Source: a virus. Taken from it: a DNA stretch of 24,796 nucleotides. The notes beneath the pieces were generated by a model. That model was not told the origin of the DNA. It was given only the letters and a program-made list of their open reading frames with translations, and ran no database searches. Below are positions 21,968 to 24,796 of the stretch, piece by piece. The stretch spans positions 1 through 24,796 of IMG/VR virus record IMGVR_UViG_3300037088_000789; one strand, 5' to 3'. Position numbers and translations under genes: made by a program. Position 1 is the first letter of the stretch. Each line of letters begins with the position of its first letter.

Positions 21968-22033
21968 AATAGCTAATATTTTATATATTATATGAGGTCC
22001 TCATGTGACAATAGCTATTATTTTATATGTTAT
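21968..22033. repeat. Pair of 24-bp direct repeats around a 13-bp palindrome
   Basis: Copy 1 (21968-21991) and copy 2 (22010-22033) share AATAGCTA..TATTTTATAT.TTAT with two mismatches and are 42 bp apart start to start. The palindrome ATGAGGTCCTCAT (21992-22004) lies between them, directly touching copy 1. Confidence 0.7.
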
Positions 22034-22047
22034 TAATGTATGGTATT

Positions 22048-22611
22048 TTATAATCTTTTGCTTGTTCTTTGGTTATAATCTTTACGAATTATATCAATTC
22101 CTTTAAGTGTTCTAATATAATCTTGAATTATTTTTAAACCTACATTTCCACCATTTTCACATAAAGAAATTGTACTTCTTGCTGCACTCATTTCTCTTGC
22201 CATATCGTTTTGTGTAAGATTTCTATATAATCTTTCTTTTTTTAAAATTTTTCCAGCGTCTTGTACTACAAGTGACAGAAAATTAAATTTATTTTCATCA
22301 TCATCAGTTCGAATGTTTTGTAACGGTGCTTCAACTAACATAATGTTAAGTAGATCAGGATTTAAGCCATGATAATAATTAATCCAATATTTTTCACGTT
22401 CGGCTAAGTCTTCGATATTATCAACTTCTTCAATAATATCAACTATTGGATATTGCCAATTTTCATTTAATTTTTTAACCCATTCGTTTACTCTATCTGA
22501 ATGTGATGATGAAAGATGTTGAAGTGCTCTTTTAGTTCCAACTGTTGACTTACCTATGTATTGGTAGACATCGTTTCTTGGGTCACGTAGACCATAAATT
22601 ATATTTATCAT
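22048..22611 (-). CDS. GIY-YIG endonuclease with C-terminal XRE-type HTH domain
   Basis: The 187-aa protein joins two domains. Residues 1-95 form a GIY-YIG nuclease: IIYGLRDPR (4-12), YIGKS (18-22) with Arg28 and His32, and the metal-binding Glu in EREKYWINYY (71-80). Residues 115-170 form an XRE/Cro-type helix-turn-helix: ILKKERLYRNLTQNDMAREMSAARSTISLCENG. It probably cleaves DNA at a site chosen by the HTH part, as a freestanding homing-type endonuclease inserted between the tube and nuclease genes. A GTATTTAT element points at it, suggesting it borrowed a phage promoter. A partially regulatory function cannot be excluded. Confidence 0.85.
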   Translation of the reverse strand: MINIIYGLRDPRNDVYQYIGKSTVGTKRALQHLSSSHSDRVNEWVKKLNENWQYPIVDIIEEVDNIEDLAEREKYWINYYHGLNPDLLNIMLVEAPLQNIRTDDDENKFNFLSLVVQDAGKILKKERLYRNLTQNDMAREMSAARSTISLCENGGNVGLKIIQDYIRTLKGIDIIRKDYNQRTSKRL

Positions 22612-22629
22612 ATGTATTAAATTTCATAC

Positions 22630-22637
22630 ATAAATAC
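22630..22637 (-). promoter_or_regulatory. GTATTTAT late-promoter-like element for the endonuclease gene
   Basis: On the minus strand TTAGTATTTAT ends 18 nt before the ATG at 22611. It is the only copy in the set that faces a non-structural gene. Confidence 0.6.
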
Positions 22638-22691
22638 TAAAAATACTATAAAAACACATGAATCTTTAAAAATTGTAGTAAATTCCATACA

Positions 22692-23474
22692 TTATGCAGC
22701 TAATTCAAGAAGTCTGTTATTAAGAATCGTTTTAACGTGATATGTTCTATCCAGAGTTTCAATTACCTTATAATCAGGATTGTTATGTGAAAACCAAACG
22801 AGATATGATTTACCAAGTTTAATTGGTACATTCTTTTCAATGATTTGTTTATACATTTCTAACTGTAATGAGTATAATTCTATATCAGTTTCTTCAAGCA
22901 TGCATAATTCATCAAGCAAATGTCTTTTTGGTTCGCTAATTGTAAACTCTTTATTTGTTTTCCAGTCCCAGATTTGAAATTCTTGTGCTTTTATATTCCA
23001 GAATAAAATATCAAGCATACCACCAATTAAAAAATCTTTATCACAAACAATCATTTCAGTTCTGATTGGTATTAACCTGCCTTGAACTTTATTATAAAAA
23101 TTGTCAACATGTTTTTTACAAATATCATAGGTATATTTTACGGGGTCATAACCAAATTCATTTAAAATTAATTGTATTGGATATTCATATTTTTTATTTA
23201 AAAAGAGATTTTCGGCATAATCGTGAATTGCTGAACCTCTGATAGTACCCTTTTTATTAATAAATTTCCACGCTCTGACTATTTCAACTGGACTAATCTT
23301 GTGTTGTGCTCCTTTAATTTCTGACCAGAATTTTTCATCAAATTCTTCTTTATATCTACCAATTAATGTAGTTACTGAGATTAGTTCTTTACCATCAAGA
23401 AAATATTTATGTGGTTCGTCATAAAACGTCACATCATTGAATGCAGTAAATAATTCGTGTGGTATTGTATTCAT
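22692..23474 (-). CDS. PD-(D/E)XK nuclease of the RecB/Cas4-like family
   Basis: The 260-aa protein carries the RecB-type nuclease signature. RGSAIHDYAE is at 79-88, Glu140 is in RTEMIV, GGMLDILFW is at 151-159 (Asp155), IWDWKT at 168-173 (Asp170, Lys172) and QLEMY at 204-208 (motif Q...Y). Such enzymes are exonucleases acting in recombination or end processing, often with a helicase. I use ATG 23472-23474; a TTG 9 nt upstream is in frame but lies inside the promoter. A host-type promoter (23481-23510) would start transcription within a few bases of this ATG, so the mRNA may be leaderless. Confidence 0.85.
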   Translation of the reverse strand: MNTIPHELFTAFNDVTFYDEPHKYFLDGKELISVTTLIGRYKEEFDEKFWSEIKGAQHKISPVEIVRAWKFINKKGTIRGSAIHDYAENLFLNKKYEYPIQLILNEFGYDPVKYTYDICKKHVDNFYNKVQGRLIPIRTEMIVCDKDFLIGGMLDILFWNIKAQEFQIWDWKTNKEFTISEPKRHLLDELCMLEETDIELYSLQLEMYKQIIEKNVPIKLGKSYLVWFSHNNPDYKVIETLDRTYHVKTILNNRLLELAA

Positions 23475-23480
23475 AAGATG

Positions 23481-23510
23481 CAAAAGTAGTTAAATTTTAA
23501 TTAACTACAA
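23481..23510 (-). promoter_or_regulatory. Bacteroidota-type promoter for the RecB-like nuclease
   Basis: On the minus strand TTG (23508-23510), a 19-nt spacer and TACTTTTG (23481-23488) fit the TTG/TAnnTTTG arrangement. Its -33 side lies inside the end of the upstream baseplate gene. The very short distance to ATG 23474 implies little or no leader. Confidence 0.55.
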
Positions 23511-24390
23511 TGTTTTTTTGTAAAATGTTTTCGAAATTAAGATTTTCTAAATCTTTAATTAATGCATCTTTATCTGCTGGCAATTTATCATAACCATGAA
23601 TATGATTTATGATTGCATTTCTAATTATATTTAATGCAGCTACCAGTACATCACCACGTGCAACGGGGTGTCCTTCAGCGAATATTCTTGCTCTATCGGT
23701 AGCTGTTAATTCTGCTGCTTTGAATTGTGGCTTACCGTCATGTGAGATAATTGCAATTTTATCACTTAAAATAACTGTACTACTATAATAATCAGGTGAT
23801 TGTGACGTTAAATTTTTTGGTTCAAAAACAAGATTAATGGATGCTGGATTTGTTGTATTTAATTTAAGAACATTATCAGCTAAGTGTTTACCTGCTCTAA
23901 CATGAACTTCGTTTGTTCTTAAAATAACATCGGTATTACATTTACCTACTATTGCAACATCACTTGGCAAAGGATATACACCAATTGCATCTGGTAAACT
24001 TGATGGTGCTGGGTCTGGTACTGTCATTCCCATATTTGTTGTTGAAAGTGCTGTGTAGATTGTATCAAATCCTATTTTTTGTGGCTGTGATATGACACTA
24101 CCCATCCAATATCTGCTTCTTTCTGGAAATTTAATGTCTTCAATAAAAATTCTAACCATTTCACCAACTTGCGGAAGTAAAAAGAAAAATTTTGGCAACA
24201 TAGGATAACAATAAGGCAAATCAGCATTTGAAGTTCTATTGTCTAAATCGGGTATTTTAACTTGAATTCTGCCACCGTCTGTATTATCGACAATAGATAT
24301 CACTTCACCATAATAAATCGTTCTGGTGTGCTGATAACCCCCTACTTTCTTAAATGGGTCACTTGTTGTTATAATGGGTTTATCAAACAT
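23497..24390 (-). CDS. Baseplate hub/spike protein with gp5-like OB-fold (297 aa)
   Basis: Residues about 22-105 form a gp5/VgrG-type OB-fold: YYGEVISIVDNTDGGRIQVKIPDLDNR, then PQVGEMVRIFIEDIKFPERSRYWMGSVIS. The C-terminal part carries VARGDVLVAALNIIRNAIINHIHGYDKLPADKD, a segment typical of gp5-like hub proteins of such phages. Unlike T4 gp5 there is no lysozyme domain. It likely sits under the tail tube and carries the spike. It lies 13 nt upstream of the nuclease gene's expected transcript end point, and its start shares one base with the upstream gene's stop. Confidence 0.85.
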   Translation of the reverse strand: MFDKPIITTSDPFKKVGGYQHTRTIYYGEVISIVDNTDGGRIQVKIPDLDNRTSNADLPYCYPMLPKFFFLLPQVGEMVRIFIEDIKFPERSRYWMGSVISQPQKIGFDTIYTALSTTNMGMTVPDPAPSSLPDAIGVYPLPSDVAIVGKCNTDVILRTNEVHVRAGKHLADNVLKLNTTNPASINLVFEPKNLTSQSPDYYSSTVILSDKIAIISHDGKPQFKAAELTATDRARIFAEGHPVARGDVLVAALNIIRNAIINHIHGYDKLPADKDALIKDLENLNFENILQKNIVVN

Positions 24391-24596
24391 TATCTTTTAC
24401 TTATTTCTTCGATTAATGTAACATAAAATTTTTCTGCTTCATCGAGTGATGCAATTTTTTTATTAATTTTGTTTTGAAGTTCATCAAGTTCATATGTATG
24501 ACCGATAAGTTCCTTCTTCAATGCCTCATGTGCTGCTTTAACATCAATAAGCATTTTATTCAGTTCAATTGGTGTATATTTACTAAGGTCTTCCAT
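24390..24596 (-). CDS. Coiled-coil small protein (68 aa)
   Basis: The 68-aa protein is almost all helical with heptad spacing (ELNKMLIDVKAAHEALKKEL, YELDELQNKINKKIASLDEAEKFY), suggesting a coiled-coil assembly or accessory factor. Its end overlaps the baseplate gene start by one base, and its start overlaps the stop of the next gene by three bases (TAATG), so these three late genes are translated together. Function unknown. Confidence 0.68.
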   Translation of the reverse strand: MEDLSKYTPIELNKMLIDVKAAHEALKKELIGHTYELDELQNKINKKIASLDEAEKFYVTLIEEISKR

Positions 24597-24796
24597 TATT
24601 GTATAACTCCATAACCTTTTGCAAAATAGATAGTTGAGCCAGCCACGGTGACAGGTCCTGTCGGTCCTATACCTGAAGCCGATAGTGTAATCCCGGGTGG
24701 AATTGCCACCGTAATTACAGCATCTTGTTGAAATGCTCTTACGATTTCTGTCATCCTAATTCTTTCCATAATTTCATCAGGAGAAACACCACCAGA
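24596..24796 (-). CDS. C-terminal fragment of a virion protein
   Basis: The minus-strand frame is open from the window edge and stops at 24596-24598, giving 66 residues of a larger protein. It has an acidic helical start (SPDEIMERIRMTEIVRAFQQD), then a beta-rich Gly/Pro/Thr end (VITVAIPPGITLSASG, GPTGPVTVAGSTIYFAKGYGVIQ). The composition fits a baseplate or fibre component. It is upstream of and coupled to the small coiled-coil gene, and its start lies outside the window. Confidence 0.7.
   Translation of the reverse strand, partial: SGGVSPDEIMERIRMTEIVRAFQQDAVITVAIPPGITLSASGIGPTGPVTVAGSTIYFAKGYGVIQ

Larger units (their letters stand above)
21842..22047. other. Structured noncoding region next to a homing-type endonuclease
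   Basis: After the tube terminator there is no credible gene until 22048. The stretch holds a possible stem AAGTGG/CCACTT (21898-21903 with 21953-21958) enclosing a hairpin TGGCT/AGCCA with a 7-nt loop (21931-21947). It also holds a 13-bp palindrome ATGAGGTCCTCAT (21992-22004) and two copies of a 24-bp AT-rich repeat. It does not form a tRNA. It may be a DNA-processing or homing site, or part of an RNA 3' end. Confidence 0.5.

Noticed and set aside
1-24796. CRISPR array, IS element, integrase, attachment site.
   Set aside because: No regularly spaced repeats, transposase or recombinase motifs were found on either strand.

Overview
The window is part of the genome of a tailed bacteriophage with a contractile (T4-like) tail. 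The direct evidence is a large tail sheath protein (17681-20467), a gp19-like tail tube protein (21353-21841), neck and tail-completion candidates resembling gp13, gp14 and gp15, and a gp5-like OB-fold baseplate protein (23497-24390). The DNA is AT-rich. Several signals point to a Bacteroidota (Bacteroidetes) host: four promoters fit or nearly fit the TTG...TAnnTTTG pattern of that phylum, a lipoprotein has an acidic region after its lipobox, and ribosome-binding sites are mostly A-rich with no clear Shine-Dalgarno sequence.

Layout. 1-117: C-terminus of a virion protein, possibly the major capsid protein, with a terminator. 202-1024: an exported protein overlapped by a one-helix membrane protein. 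1021-4395 (minus): a compact block with a SLOG/DUF2493 protein, a coiled-coil protein, a small basic ORF, a UvrD-like helicase, a CxxCxxCC protein and an unknown. 4446-6670 (plus): neck genes plus a 50-aa gene and a terminator. 6749-11790 (minus): fourteen tightly packed genes including thymidylate synthase, dUTPase and a MazG-like pyrophosphohydrolase, among many small unknowns. 11863-12627 (plus): gp15-like tail completion protein. 12617-14607 (minus): two tail or baseplate structural proteins. 14715-15206 (plus): a self-contained lipoprotein 'moron' gene. 15248-17377 (minus): a 709-aa tail/baseplate protein. 17681-21841 (plus): sheath, an acidic repeat protein and the tube. 21842-22047: a structured noncoding stretch. 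22048-24796 (minus): a GIY-YIG/HTH endonuclease, a RecB-like nuclease, the gp5-like protein, a coiled-coil protein and a partial virion protein.

Regulation is the most informative feature. The octamer GTATTTAT, usually preceded by A, lies 13-62 nt upstream of ten genes, always in the same orientation as the gene. Nine of these genes or their operons are structural or likely late genes; the tenth is the GIY-YIG endonuclease. The minus-strand metabolic blocks and the RecB-like nuclease instead have host-type promoters, so the window appears to interleave early and middle blocks (host RNA polymerase) with late blocks (a phage-modified or phage-specific specificity).

Most small genes have no recognisable function and are described only by what can be seen. 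No tRNA, rRNA, CRISPR array, integrase or transposase was found.
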